DNA from: Lachnospiraceae bacterium UBA3273
GTDB taxonomy: Bacteria > Bacillota > Clostridia > Lachnospirales > Lachnospiraceae
NCBI GenBank assembly: GCA_002362385.1
Contig: DEUB01000068.1
Coordinates: 11,218 to 75,217 of the forward strand
Direction of reading: 5' to 3'
Length of the DNA stretch: 64,000 bases
Position 1 is the stretch's first letter. The number at the start of each line of letters is the position of its first letter. Made by a program: the position numbers and the translations under genes. Below the pieces are notes generated by a model. It had not been told where the DNA came from. It worked only from the letters and a program-made list of their open reading frames with translations, and did not search any database. Of this stretch, positions 43,582 to 52,478 are shown piece after piece.

Positions 43582-44292
43582 ATGGAGTTCAGGCATGAAT
43601 ACAAGTTTATCATATCGATTTCCCAGTCTGTTATCTTAAAGGAACGGCTTACGGGACTGATGAAAAGGGATGTTAACAGCGGCGAAAAGGGCAGTTATGA
43701 GATCCGCAGCATTTATTTTGACGATGTGCATAATTCCTGCTTTAAGCAGAATGAGGCAGGCATCGACCCCAGGGCCAAATACCGCATCCGCAGCTATCGG
43801 CTTTCCGATGAAAGGATCGTGCTGGAAAAGAAGATAAAGCAGAACGGCATGACGAAGAAGCTGCAGCAGAAGCTGACAAGGGAGCAGTATGAGATCCTGA
43901 AAAGATGTGACGACAGGGGCGTATTAAAAAGGCCGGCGGATAAAGAATTGTTTTTCCACGATGAGCCTCCCCTTGTGAAAGAACTGCTTTCGTTAAAGCA
44001 GATGCGCCTGATGTGCCCTAAGGTCATCGTGGCATATGAAAGAACGCCGTTCGTTGAAGAAGCCGGGAACGTCAGAGTTACCTTCGACGACAATATTTCG
44101 TCATCTACAAAGTTTGAGGACTTTTTCTCTCCCAGGCTTATGAAGCGTCCTATCATGCCTGTGGGACAGACATTGATGGAAGTAAAGTTCGATGAATTTT
44201 TACCGGAATATATAAAAGAAACACTGGAACTGGGGAAACTGTCCCAGACAGCTTTTTCCAAGTACTATTTGTGCAGGAGATACAGCCTATGA
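43582..44292 (+). CDS. VTC-domain (polyphosphate-polymerase-like tunnel) protein
   Basis: This 236-residue protein has the triphosphate-tunnel pattern of VTC domains: FRHEYKFIIS at the start, SIYFDDVHNSCF, AKYRIRSYR, VLEKKIKQNGMTKK, and LMEVKFDEFLPEYI with the metal-binding Glu at the end. Basic residues lining the tunnel and acidic ends are present, so polyphosphate synthesis or binding is possible. No SPX domain or membrane part is fused; the membrane partner would be the DUF4956 protein that overlaps by ATGA. ATG 43582 is chosen because GGAGGA lies seven bases upstream. Confidence 0.88.
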   Translation: MEFRHEYKFIISISQSVILKERLTGLMKRDVNSGEKGSYEIRSIYFDDVHNSCFKQNEAGIDPRAKYRIRSYRLSDERIVLEKKIKQNGMTKKLQQKLTREQYEILKRCDDRGVLKRPADKELFFHDEPPLVKELLSLKQMRLMCPKVIVAYERTPFVEEAGNVRVTFDDNISSSTKFEDFFSPRLMKRPIMPVGQTLMEVKFDEFLPEYIKETLELGKLSQTAFSKYYLCRRYSL

Positions 44293-44966
44293 ATACTTTT
44301 TCGGATATTTTCAAAAAATCCTTTTTGGAAGGGTTTAACAGCGGGGACATAACCACGGGAAGAATACTGGTAACCCTTGGGGTCACGGCGGTGTTGGCGG
44401 CATATATCTTTATCGTGTATTATACGGCAACAAAGAAAACCTTTTATAATAAAAGCTTTAATATATCCATGGCTCTGGTAGCGGTCATCACATCCGCCAT
44501 TATTCTGGCCATGCAGTCCAATCTGGTCATTTCCCTGGGTATGGTGGGCGCCCTTTCCATCGTCCGTTTCAGAACGGCGATCAAGGATCCCATGGATCTG
44601 ATGTTTTTGTTCTGGTCCATCAGCACGGGCATCATCTGCGGGGCCAATATGTATGCCATTGCTCTTTTGTCCAGTCTGGTCATAACCATCGGATTGTTTT
44701 TATTGGAGCTGACCCCTGTGGGAAGAGCGGCCAGCCTTCTCATAGTCAGCATGGAAAAGCCGGAAAAGGAAGAAGAACTGTTAAATGCCGTGAAAGGCTT
44801 CAGCCGTGTCTGTCAGGTAAAATCCAGAAACCTGTCTGAGGGCGGCATGAATCTGATCGTGGAATGCAAGCCCGCTAAGGGGCAGGAGCTTTTGGTAAAG
44901 GTAAAAGAAATAGAGGGCGTGTTCGGCGTATCGCTGATGGCCCATGACGGGGAGGTAACGGTATGA
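44289..44966 (+). CDS. DUF4956 membrane protein
   Basis: This 225-residue protein has four or five helices in the first 150 residues. The conserved LVISLGMVGALSIVRFRTAIKDPMDL segment at about 80-105 is the DUF4956 hallmark. A cytoplasmic ferredoxin-like tail follows (residues 150-225). The family is regularly found beside VTC-domain and CotH genes; its function is not established. It is coupled to the VTC gene by a four-base overlap and to the next gene by ATGA, so the three likely form one complex. ATG 44289 is preferred over GTG 44271 because AGGAGA precedes it at the right distance. Confidence 0.88.
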   Translation: MNTFSDIFKKSFLEGFNSGDITTGRILVTLGVTAVLAAYIFIVYYTATKKTFYNKSFNISMALVAVITSAIILAMQSNLVISLGMVGALSIVRFRTAIKDPMDLMFLFWSISTGIICGANMYAIALLSSLVITIGLFLLELTPVGRAASLLIVSMEKPEKEEELLNAVKGFSRVCQVKSRNLSEGGMNLIVECKPAKGQELLVKVKEIEGVFGVSLMAHDGEVTV

Positions 44967-45688
44967 CGATCGTGATCACAATGGCGGGCTTAGGCTCCAG
45001 ATTTAAGAAGGCAGGCTATACAGTGCCCAAATATATGATAGAGGCCCATGGGAAAACTTTATTTGAGTGGTCCATGGAAAGCCTTGCCGGTTTTGAACTT
45101 TCAAAAAACACCTGTATTTTTATTGTGAGGAAGGAAGACGGAGCTGCAGGCTTTATTGAGGAGACCTGCAGGAAGCTGGGCATCTTAAAGGTAAAGGTAA
45201 TTGAAATAGATTATCTGACGGACGGACAGGCCACTACGGCCATGCTGGCGGCAGGGGAATGGGACAAAGAGGATTCCCTGATGATCTACAATATCGACAC
45301 CTATGTGGAAGCGGGCCAGATGAATGCCTCCCAGATCGCGGGAGACGGATTTATCCCCTGTTTCCATGCGGACGGAGACCACTGGAGTTTTGCAAAGCTT
45401 TCAGAAGACGGCAGGGTCGTGGAGGTAAGGGAGAAAACCCGGATTTCCGATAACTGTACCCTGGGGGCTTACTATTTTAAGACCTGCGGGCTCTATGAGC
45501 AATTATATAACGAGTATTATTCTTCGGATGAGAAGCTGGAAAAGGGGGAAAAATATGTGGCGCCCCTTTATAATTACCTGATCACAAAGGGCGGGGACGT
45601 GCGCATTTCCATTGTTGATTTCGATAAGGTCCATGTGCTGGGCACGCCGGAGGAACTGGATTATTTTAAGGAAAATTATAAGGCATGA
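44963..45688 (+). CDS. Sugar-phosphate/polyol nucleotidyltransferase-like protein
   Basis: This 241-residue protein starts TIVITMAGLGSRFKKAGYTVPKYMIEAHGKTLFEWSM, a nucleotidyltransferase-like signature in which the usual LAAGxGxR reads MAGLGSRF. IYNIDTYVEAG near residue 112 supplies an Asp for metal. This MAGxGSRF group is common in capsule loci and often accompanies HAD and kinase proteins like those at 39974 and 41404. It may activate the product of that kinase or phosphatase (inference). It is coupled by four-base overlaps to both neighbours. Confidence 0.8.
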   Translation: MTIVITMAGLGSRFKKAGYTVPKYMIEAHGKTLFEWSMESLAGFELSKNTCIFIVRKEDGAAGFIEETCRKLGILKVKVIEIDYLTDGQATTAMLAAGEWDKEDSLMIYNIDTYVEAGQMNASQIAGDGFIPCFHADGDHWSFAKLSEDGRVVEVREKTRISDNCTLGAYYFKTCGLYEQLYNEYYSSDEKLEKGEKYVAPLYNYLITKGGDVRISIVDFDKVHVLGTPEELDYFKENYKA

Positions 45689-48546
45689 GACAAAATAAGG
45701 TGTTTGGGAAACTGAATAGGAAATTTGTCTGGATCGCCCTGGTTCACTGGGTCCTGACTTTTTTTACAGACCATTCTATTTTTGAATATGTGGTGTGGGA
45801 TCTTTCCGACGTGACGCAGACGGTTAAAACAGCAATGACCTATGGGGCCAAAGCTGTTTTTCTGCTTATTCTGATCGGGATCTACCAGGGACTTTACTTC
45901 TTTTTTGCGAAGGCAGATAAGAGGCTTGTAAAGTATACCCTGATCTATTTTGCCATCAATATGCTTCTTTTGCTTCTGGTCTGGCCGGGAATCTGGCGTA
46001 TGGATGAATTCGGCATCCTAAACAGCGCCGTTAAGCTTCTGCCCGTATTCTGGCAGAATTACCTGACCAGCCTTTTTTATGTTTTTTCAATGATGTTACT
46101 TCCGGTTCCGTCAGGAGTGATCGTCGTGCAGTGCGCGCTGGTCTCCCTGATCGTCGGATATATTGTGCGGTTTTTTGTGGAAACCTTCGGAAAGAGCGGC
46201 CTTCTTGCCTTTCTGCCCTGTCTGTTTTTCCCGGTCCTGGATTCCAACCTTTATCCCATGAGAATGAGCTTATACGGCTTTTTGGAGCTGCTTTTACTCG
46301 TGCTTCTTTTTGAAAAGCTGCAAAGTCAGAAAATAACGGCTGGCAGAGACATAACAGGATCATGGCTGTTTATCTGCATTCTGGGAGCCTTCGTTACGGT
46401 ATGGCGGACGGAAGCGGTTTATTATTTTCTGCTGTTTCCGTTACTTTTAGCTATTTTATTCATAAAAAATATGGGCAGAAAAGCTTTCGTCAGGCTGATC
46501 TGTACTTATCTGGCATGTTCTCTGTGCCTGTATATTCCCCAGACCGTGGGGGATAAGCTTACCAGCGGCAACCAGTATGACCTGACCAGCGTGGTGCTGC
46601 CCCTCGTCCCCCTTGTGGAGGCAGCTTACGGGCGGGAGGACTGCGCAGAGCAGCTAAACGCTATTGACAGGGTCGTCGACGTGGAAATTGCGGTAGAAGG
46701 AGCCGGGGAAAATAAAAGCGGCATCAGCCTGTTCTGGAGCCGGCCTGATTTTCAAAGAAAATATACGGATGAACAATATAAAGAGTTTAAAAAGGCCTAT
46801 TACGGGCTGATCCTGAAATTTCCCGCGGTTTTTTTGGCGGAGCGGTGGGACTGCTTTGTCCATTCCGTGGATCTTTTACAAAATACCACGGAAATTTTCA
46901 CGGCGGAGGGAGTGGTCAATTATGAGACCTTCCGGAAGTATCCTGGAACGGCCCCCGTCAGCGGGAACATAAGAAATGCCGTTATTAAAGGACTTGAGTG
47001 GCGGAGCATGGGAGATTATCAGGTAAAAAAAGCGGGTTACTCTCTTGTTTACGGACATATCGTGCCGGTCTGCATCCTTTTGCTCGTGTGGGGGGCGTGC
47101 CTCGTGAGAAAAAGATGGCGGGAATTTTTCCTGCTATCCCTTCCTCTGGTAAAACTGCCTCTGATCTTTTTAACTGCGCCTTCCAGATTGTTTATGTATT
47201 ACTATTCCCTGTATCTGGCGGGATATTTTCTACTGGCGTATCTGCTTCTTGAAATCTTTAAAAGATTTCAGGGCCCGATAAAGAAGACCATTGCCTATGG
47301 AAAGAGGAACGGAATAAAGGCGGCCTTTTATGCGGCTTTGGAGCGGATGGATAAAGGACATCAGGATGAAATGTCACGCATTGTGGCGGCGTATCAGGGC
47401 TGTAAGGAGTGGAGCGCCGCACGTAAGGATGAGGAGCTTTCGGAGGAAATGAAGGCCCAGGGGGCGCATCATTTTCCCTATGAACCCTTAATCAGCATCG
47501 TGGTGCCTGCTTATGAGACGGATAAAACCTTTTTAAAAGAATTAATAACAAGTGTAATGGAACAGACCTACCGCAACTGGGAGTTGATCATCGCAGACGC
47601 GGGAAAGACCGACGGAGTAAGGGAGACGATCCGGGAAATGTCCGGAGCGGGAACGGAAGCCGTCAGGTACAAAAAGCTAAAGGAAAATAAGGGGATTTCC
47701 GAAAACACCAATGCAGCTATAGAGGAGGCAGAGGGAGATTATATCGCCCTGTTGGATCATGACGATGTATTGACTAAGGACGCCCTGTATTCCATGGCAG
47801 CCTGCTTAAATGAACATGGCGGAAAGGAAAAGGCTCTGGCGGTTTATTCCGATGAGGATAAATGCGACGGCAGCGGAGAGAAGTTTTATGAGCCCCATTT
47901 TAAGCCGGATTTTAATCTGGACCTTCTATTGTCCAATAATTATATTTGCCATTTTCTGATGGTAAAGGCTTCTGTTTTGAAGCAGCTAAAGCTTCGGAGG
48001 GAGTTTGACGGCGCCCAGGACTACGACCTTGTGCTGCGCCTTTCCTTAAGGGCGGATTCCACAGGGGAAGATATTTTACATGTGCCCAGGGTACTTTACC
48101 ACTGGCGCTGCCATGAAGGCTCCACGGCGGGCAACACGGAGAGCAAACGCTATGCCTATGATGCGGGCCGGAGGGCTTTGGAGGCCTATTACAGGGAAAA
48201 GGGAATAGAAGGAGTCAGGGTAGAGGACGGCGCCCATCTGGGATTTTACCATACCCTTTACAGTCCGGATATTTTTGCGGCCAGGCCCGATGTGGCGGCG
48301 GTATGCGGCAGGGTGATCGAAAAGGGCGTGGTCACAGGCGGCCCTAAGCTTGATTCCCGTTTCCTGTTTAACGGATTAAAACAAAACAGCGGCGGCTATA
48401 TGCACAGGGCGGATATACGGCTTGATGCGGACGAAGCCGATGAAAGGGCTTTAAAGCTGCGCCCCGGTCTTGGCTGTACCCTGGAGGAGGCCCTGAAACA
48501 GGGGATGAAACTGGTGTATGAGCCTGATTTTATAAAAATTTTGTGA
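45685..48546 (+). CDS. Fusion of a DUF6020-like membrane domain with a GT2 domain
   Basis: This is a 953-residue protein. Residues 1-520 contain about twelve hydrophobic segments with LLVWPGIWRMDEFGILNSA near 95, the acidic loop of DUF6020-type GT-C-like proteins. Residues 595-880 are a cytoplasmic GT2 domain (ISIVVPAYETDKTFL near 604, ALLDHDDVL near 690, GAQDYDLVLRLSLRA, YHWRCHEGSTA). The GT2 resembles the first domain of the proteins at 20485 and 33933. The fusion places a cytoplasmic transferase and a putative extracytoplasmic transferase in one chain. A weakly conserved tail follows to the end. Confidence 0.83.
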   Translation: MRQNKVFGKLNRKFVWIALVHWVLTFFTDHSIFEYVVWDLSDVTQTVKTAMTYGAKAVFLLILIGIYQGLYFFFAKADKRLVKYTLIYFAINMLLLLLVWPGIWRMDEFGILNSAVKLLPVFWQNYLTSLFYVFSMMLLPVPSGVIVVQCALVSLIVGYIVRFFVETFGKSGLLAFLPCLFFPVLDSNLYPMRMSLYGFLELLLLVLLFEKLQSQKITAGRDITGSWLFICILGAFVTVWRTEAVYYFLLFPLLLAILFIKNMGRKAFVRLICTYLACSLCLYIPQTVGDKLTSGNQYDLTSVVLPLVPLVEAAYGREDCAEQLNAIDRVVDVEIAVEGAGENKSGISLFWSRPDFQRKYTDEQYKEFKKAYYGLILKFPAVFLAERWDCFVHSVDLLQNTTEIFTAEGVVNYETFRKYPGTAPVSGNIRNAVIKGLEWRSMGDYQVKKAGYSLVYGHIVPVCILLLVWGACLVRKRWREFFLLSLPLVKLPLIFLTAPSRLFMYYYSLYLAGYFLLAYLLLEIFKRFQGPIKKTIAYGKRNGIKAAFYAALERMDKGHQDEMSRIVAAYQGCKEWSAARKDEELSEEMKAQGAHHFPYEPLISIVVPAYETDKTFLKELITSVMEQTYRNWELIIADAGKTDGVRETIREMSGAGTEAVRYKKLKENKGISENTNAAIEEAEGDYIALLDHDDVLTKDALYSMAACLNEHGGKEKALAVYSDEDKCDGSGEKFYEPHFKPDFNLDLLLSNNYICHFLMVKASVLKQLKLRREFDGAQDYDLVLRLSLRADSTGEDILHVPRVLYHWRCHEGSTAGNTESKRYAYDAGRRALEAYYREKGIEGVRVEDGAHLGFYHTLYSPDIFAARPDVAAVCGRVIEKGVVTGGPKLDSRFLFNGLKQNSGGYMHRADIRLDADEADERALKLRPGLGCTLEEALKQGMKLVYEPDFIKIL

Positions 48547-48616
48547 AAAATCTATGATGAATTTGTCAAAAAACGCCATTGCGCTGCGAATTATATTATA
48601 ATAGGAGAAAACCGTG

Positions 48617-49591
48617 ATGAAGACAACGGTGGTCATACCCAATTATAACGGGATAAAATATTTGGAAAACTGTATCGAAAGCCTTTTGCCGGCAAAGGAA
48701 AAAGGGGATTTCCACATTCTGGTGGTGGATAACGGATCTGCGGACGGCAGCCTTGATACAGCCAGGGAATATGAGGAAAAAGGAATTTTAGAGCTCGCAG
48801 CTTTTCCTGAAAATACCGGCTTTTGCAGGGCCGTGAACGAAGGGATCAGACGCTGTAAGACCAAATATGTCCTGCTTTTGAACAACGACACGGAAGTGAC
48901 GGAGGGTTTTGTGAAAGCCTTAGAGGATTTTATGGATGCACATCCCAAAGCTTTTTCCGTTTCTTCCAAAATGCTTTCCTTAAAAGAGAAGGAGATCATC
49001 GACGACTGCGGGGATCTGTATTGTGCCCTGGGATGGGCCTTCGGCCTTGGAAAGGGCAGAAGCGCTTCCCTCTATGAAAAGGACGGGCCGGTATTTGCAG
49101 CCTGTGGCGGGGCTTCTTTATACCGGAAGATAATTTTTGAAAAGATCGGGCTTTTTGATGAAAATCATTTTGCTTATCTGGAAGATATTGATATAGGATA
49201 CCGCGCCCTTATATACGGATACCGCAATTACTATTGTCACAGCGCGGTAGTATACCATGCCGGAAGCGGATTTTCGGGTTCCAGATATAACAAGTTTAAA
49301 ATAGATTTATCTGCAAAAAATAGTATATACCTGGTTTATAAAAATATGCCGCTTTTGCAGCAGCTTTTGAATCTGCCCTTTCTTCTTGCAGGTTTTTTGA
49401 TCAAATGGCTGTTTTTCCTGAAAAAGGGTTTCGGAACGGTCTATGTGAAGGGGCTTGCAAAGGGCTTTTCCCTGTGTTTTTCTCGAAAAGGAAGGGAAAA
49501 GAAAGTGCCTTTTCTTGGAAAAAACCTCTCAAATTATGTATTTATTCAGATACAATTGTGGTGGAACATGATACGCAGGATAACGGGCTGA
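48617..49591 (+). CDS. GT2 glycosyltransferase, rhamnosyltransferase-like
   Basis: This 324-residue GT2 starts TTVVIPNYNGIKYLENC, with VVDNGSADGS, LLLNNDTEV (DxD-type motif near residue 93), ACGGASLYRK, and EDIDIGYRALIYGYR with the catalytic-base region. This arrangement matches the RfbN/WbbL-like group that often uses dTDP-rhamnose. A hydrophobic stretch near 255-275 may associate it with the membrane. AGGAG at 48603-48607 serves either GTG 48614 or ATG 48617. It follows the fusion gene by 70 bases. Confidence 0.88.
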   Translation: MKTTVVIPNYNGIKYLENCIESLLPAKEKGDFHILVVDNGSADGSLDTAREYEEKGILELAAFPENTGFCRAVNEGIRRCKTKYVLLLNNDTEVTEGFVKALEDFMDAHPKAFSVSSKMLSLKEKEIIDDCGDLYCALGWAFGLGKGRSASLYEKDGPVFAACGGASLYRKIIFEKIGLFDENHFAYLEDIDIGYRALIYGYRNYYCHSAVVYHAGSGFSGSRYNKFKIDLSAKNSIYLVYKNMPLLQQLLNLPFLLAGFLIKWLFFLKKGFGTVYVKGLAKGFSLCFSRKGREKKVPFLGKNLSNYVFIQIQLWWNMIRRITG

Positions 49592-49678
49592 TATGGATAA
49601 AAGGGGCTTTTTTGCCAGGTTTTCCGAGAAATATTACAGAAATGTTAAGAAATGATTAAGGATTATGACCTAAAAAGG

Positions 49679-49707
49679 TTGCCCTTTTTGGAGAAATAAG
49701 GTAAAAT
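49679..49707 (+). promoter_or_regulatory. Promoter ahead of the initiating sugar transferase
   Basis: TTGCCC (49679-49684), a 17-base spacer and TAAAAT (49702-49707) lie 33 bases before the TTG start at 49740. This gives the priming transferase and the LCP gene a transcript of their own. Confidence 0.55.
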
Positions 49708-49739
49708 ATCGGTTGTAGTATGAAAAAAGGTGATTCCCG

Positions 49740-51152
49740 TTGATCAAAGATAATCAAAAATATTTCAACAGGCTTCATGTAGTTCTGGATGCTCTGGTTG
49801 TTGCAGCCGCCTATGCACTGGCGTGGCTTTTTAGATTTGAAAGCGGCCTCTGGAAGGAAGAGGACGAGTTTATAGGTATTTTGGGCGCCCGCACCTATTT
49901 TATGGCGCTTGTGTTCATTATACCGGGCTATTTGGTCTTAAACCATTTGTTCAATCTGTACACATCCAAACGCTATTCCAGCGCCAGAAGGGATATTGTG
50001 AATGTCATAAAGGCCAACATGGTAGGTCTGGTACTGTTTCTGGGCGTTTTGTATGTCATTGACCAGAAGGACTTTTCCAGGGGAATGATCTTCATTTTCA
50101 GCGGGCTGAACATTCTGGGGCAGAGCGGCACCAGGATCTGTATCAGGAAGCTTTTGCGTTCCTTCAGGCGGAAGGGGTATAATATCAAGTACGTTCTGCT
50201 GGTAGGTTATTCCAAGGCGGCGGAGCAGTATATTGACAGGATCATGCAGAATCCCCAGTGGGGCTATATCGTCAGGGGTATTTTGGACGACCATATTCCA
50301 AGAGGTACTTTGTACCGGGGCATTAAGGTTCTTGGAACCATTGGCAATCTGGAGATCATCCTTCCCGAAAATAAGCTGGATGAAATTGCGATTACCCTCT
50401 CCTTAAAGGATTATGACAGTCTGGAAAGGATCGTAGGGTTATGCGAAAAATCCGGCGTGCATACAAAGTTTATTCCTGACTACAATAGTGTTATACCGAG
50501 CAAGCCCTATACGGAGGATCTGAACGGGCTGCCCGTTATCAATATCCGTCATGTTCCCCTTACCAATACCTTAAACAGTATGGCAAAACGGGTCGTGGAT
50601 ATTGTGGGAAGCGTTTTTGCCATGATCTTGTTTTCTCCGGTTTTTCTTATTGCGGCTGTGGCGGTAAGGAGTACCAGCAGGGGACCGGTAATCTTCAAAC
50701 AGGAAAGAGTGGGACTGCACAATAAACCCTTCCAAATGTATAAGTTCCGTACCATGGAGGTCCAGAAGCCGTCTAAGGAAAAGAGGAGCTGGACGGTAAA
50801 GGATGACCCCAGGGTAACAAATGTAGGGAAGTTTTTAAGAAGGACAAGCATTGATGAGCTTCCACAGTTTTTCAATGTGTTTAAAGGGGACATGAGCCTT
50901 GTGGGGCCCAGACCCGAAAGACCCTTCTTTGTGGAAAAATTCAAAGAAGAGATTCCCAGATACATGATCAAGCACCAGGTAAGGCCGGGGATAACGGGCT
51001 GGGCGCAGGTCAACGGATACAGAGGGGACACCTCTATCAGAAAGCGTATCGATTGTGATCTGTACTATATAGAAAACTGGACCATGGCATTGGATTTTAA
51101 AATCCTGTTCCTGACCGTTTTCAAGGGATTTGTTAATAAGAATGCGTATTAA
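49740..51152 (+). CDS. Polyprenyl-phosphate sugar-1-phosphate transferase (PHPT, WbaP/CpsE-like)
   Basis: This 470-residue protein has four N-terminal helices, a CoA-binding-like Rossmann domain (residues 145-260), a fifth helix near 285-307, and the C-terminal bacterial sugar transferase domain: FKQERVGLHNKPFQMYKFRTM, RRTSIDELPQFFNVFKGDMS (catalytic DE), and LVGPRPERP. It transfers a sugar-1-phosphate, commonly glucose or galactose, to undecaprenyl phosphate and so primes the polysaccharide. It is the only clear priming enzyme in the window. The start is TTG 49740 with AAGGTG seven bases upstream. Confidence 0.93.
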   Translation: MIKDNQKYFNRLHVVLDALVVAAAYALAWLFRFESGLWKEEDEFIGILGARTYFMALVFIIPGYLVLNHLFNLYTSKRYSSARRDIVNVIKANMVGLVLFLGVLYVIDQKDFSRGMIFIFSGLNILGQSGTRICIRKLLRSFRRKGYNIKYVLLVGYSKAAEQYIDRIMQNPQWGYIVRGILDDHIPRGTLYRGIKVLGTIGNLEIILPENKLDEIAITLSLKDYDSLERIVGLCEKSGVHTKFIPDYNSVIPSKPYTEDLNGLPVINIRHVPLTNTLNSMAKRVVDIVGSVFAMILFSPVFLIAAVAVRSTSRGPVIFKQERVGLHNKPFQMYKFRTMEVQKPSKEKRSWTVKDDPRVTNVGKFLRRTSIDELPQFFNVFKGDMSLVGPRPERPFFVEKFKEEIPRYMIKHQVRPGITGWAQVNGYRGDTSIRKRIDCDLYYIENWTMALDFKILFLTVFKGFVNKNAY

Positions 51153-51175
51153 GAAAGGATTAAAGAGTAAAAACT

Positions 51176-52345
51176 ATGGCAGCTAAAAAGGGGTCCGGCG
51201 CATCAGGCGGTAAAAGAATGACCAAGGCGCAGCGGAAGAGAAGGAAGCAGAAAAAAATTGCAATTCTTGCGATAGAAGCCGTTGTGGTGGTTGTCCTAGT
51301 CATCGCTTTGTACTTTGTCAGCAAGCTGGATATTATCCACAGGGAAGATATTTCCGATGAAGATATTATAACCAACGAAGAAATGGAAGAGGGACTTTTG
51401 GTAGACGCCGAAGACGTTACCATAAACGATAATATCGGCGGACATATGGAAGGCTACCGCAATATCGCTCTTTTCGGCGTTGACGCCAGAAACAACAATC
51501 TGGGAAAGGGCGTTCGTTCCGATACCATTATCATTGCCTCCATCAATGAAAATACGAAGGAAGTCAGACTGGTTTCCATATATCGTGATACTTATCTGAA
51601 TCTCGGAAATGATTCCTATTCCAAGTGTAACGAGGCCTATGCCGTAGGCGGCGCGAAACAGGCGATTAATATGATCAACATGAATACGGACTTGAATATT
51701 ACCGATTATGTCACGGTAGGCTGGGCCGCTGTGGCGGACACCGTGGATGCATTAGGAGGCATACAGATCGATGTGGATGCCGAGGAATTAAAGCATCTGA
51801 ACAATTATCAGGTAGAGACATCCCAGTCCTTAGGCAGGAGCTATAAAAGGTTAGAGCAGACGGGGCTGGTTACTTTAGACGGGATCCAGGCGGTATCTTA
51901 CTGCCGTATCCGTTATACCGCAGGAGATGACTACAAGAGAACCGAGCGGCAGAGAGAGGTTATCCAGGCCCTTGCGGATAAAGCAAAGGCGGCAACGCCC
52001 GACAAGCTGGACCAGATCGCCAATAAGGTGTTCCCACAGACGGCAACGAGCTTAAAGCTGACGGAGATTTTGGATCTTTTAAAGGATATTACTTCGTATA
52101 ATATCGTAGAAACAAGCGGATTCCCTTCGGCGGAATACAGAAGCACGGGAGTGATCAAGTCAGGCGGAAGGGATCACGGAGACTGCGTTATCCCTGTGGA
52201 CTTAGAGACTAACGTTATGATCCTGCATCAGTTCCTGTTCGGAGATGTGGGGGATTACAAGCCTTCCGAGGCAGTACAGAGCTACAGTGAAAAGATCCGT
52301 TCGGATTCAGGAACGTCAAAACCCGATACGGGCGGTTCGGAATAG
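51176..52345 (+). CDS. LytR-CpsA-Psr (LCP) family glycopolymer ligase
   Basis: This 389-residue protein has a very basic N-terminus (residues 1-27), a transmembrane helix at about 28-48, and an extracytoplasmic LCP domain with NIALFGVDARNNNLGKGVRSDTIIIA, IYRDTYL (lipid-phosphate-binding Arg/Asp), DALGGIQIDVD and the Arg-rich RYTAGDDYKRTERQREVI. LCP enzymes attach polyprenyl-linked glycans to peptidoglycan. It follows the priming transferase by 23 bases, which fits attachment of this locus's product. A terminator follows. Confidence 0.93.
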   Translation: MAAKKGSGASGGKRMTKAQRKRRKQKKIAILAIEAVVVVVLVIALYFVSKLDIIHREDISDEDIITNEEMEEGLLVDAEDVTINDNIGGHMEGYRNIALFGVDARNNNLGKGVRSDTIIIASINENTKEVRLVSIYRDTYLNLGNDSYSKCNEAYAVGGAKQAINMINMNTDLNITDYVTVGWAAVADTVDALGGIQIDVDAEELKHLNNYQVETSQSLGRSYKRLEQTGLVTLDGIQAVSYCRIRYTAGDDYKRTERQREVIQALADKAKAATPDKLDQIANKVFPQTATSLKLTEILDLLKDITSYNIVETSGFPSAEYRSTGVIKSGGRDHGDCVIPVDLETNVMILHQFLFGDVGDYKPSEAVQSYSEKIRSDSGTSKPDTGGSE

Positions 52346-52390
52346 GATGAAAACCGTAAATGGCCGGAGACGGCGTGCGGGATAAATTAC

Positions 52391-52420
52391 AAAGAGGGCT
52401 TTAACCGGTCCTCTTTTTTT
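52391..52420 (+). terminator. Rho-independent terminator after the LCP gene
   Basis: AAAGAGG (52391-52397) pairs with CCTCTTT (52410-52416) and runs into a T-tract ending at 52420. A TATAAT at 52423-52428 immediately follows and may be the -10 of the next transcript, although only a poor -35 (TTTAAC, 52400-52405) sits at 17 bases, inside the stem-loop. Confidence 0.75.
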
Positions 52421-52478
52421 GTTATAATGTGTATGAGTCATAAGAGAAAGGCAGCAAGCAGTAAAGGAAGCGTGAAAC

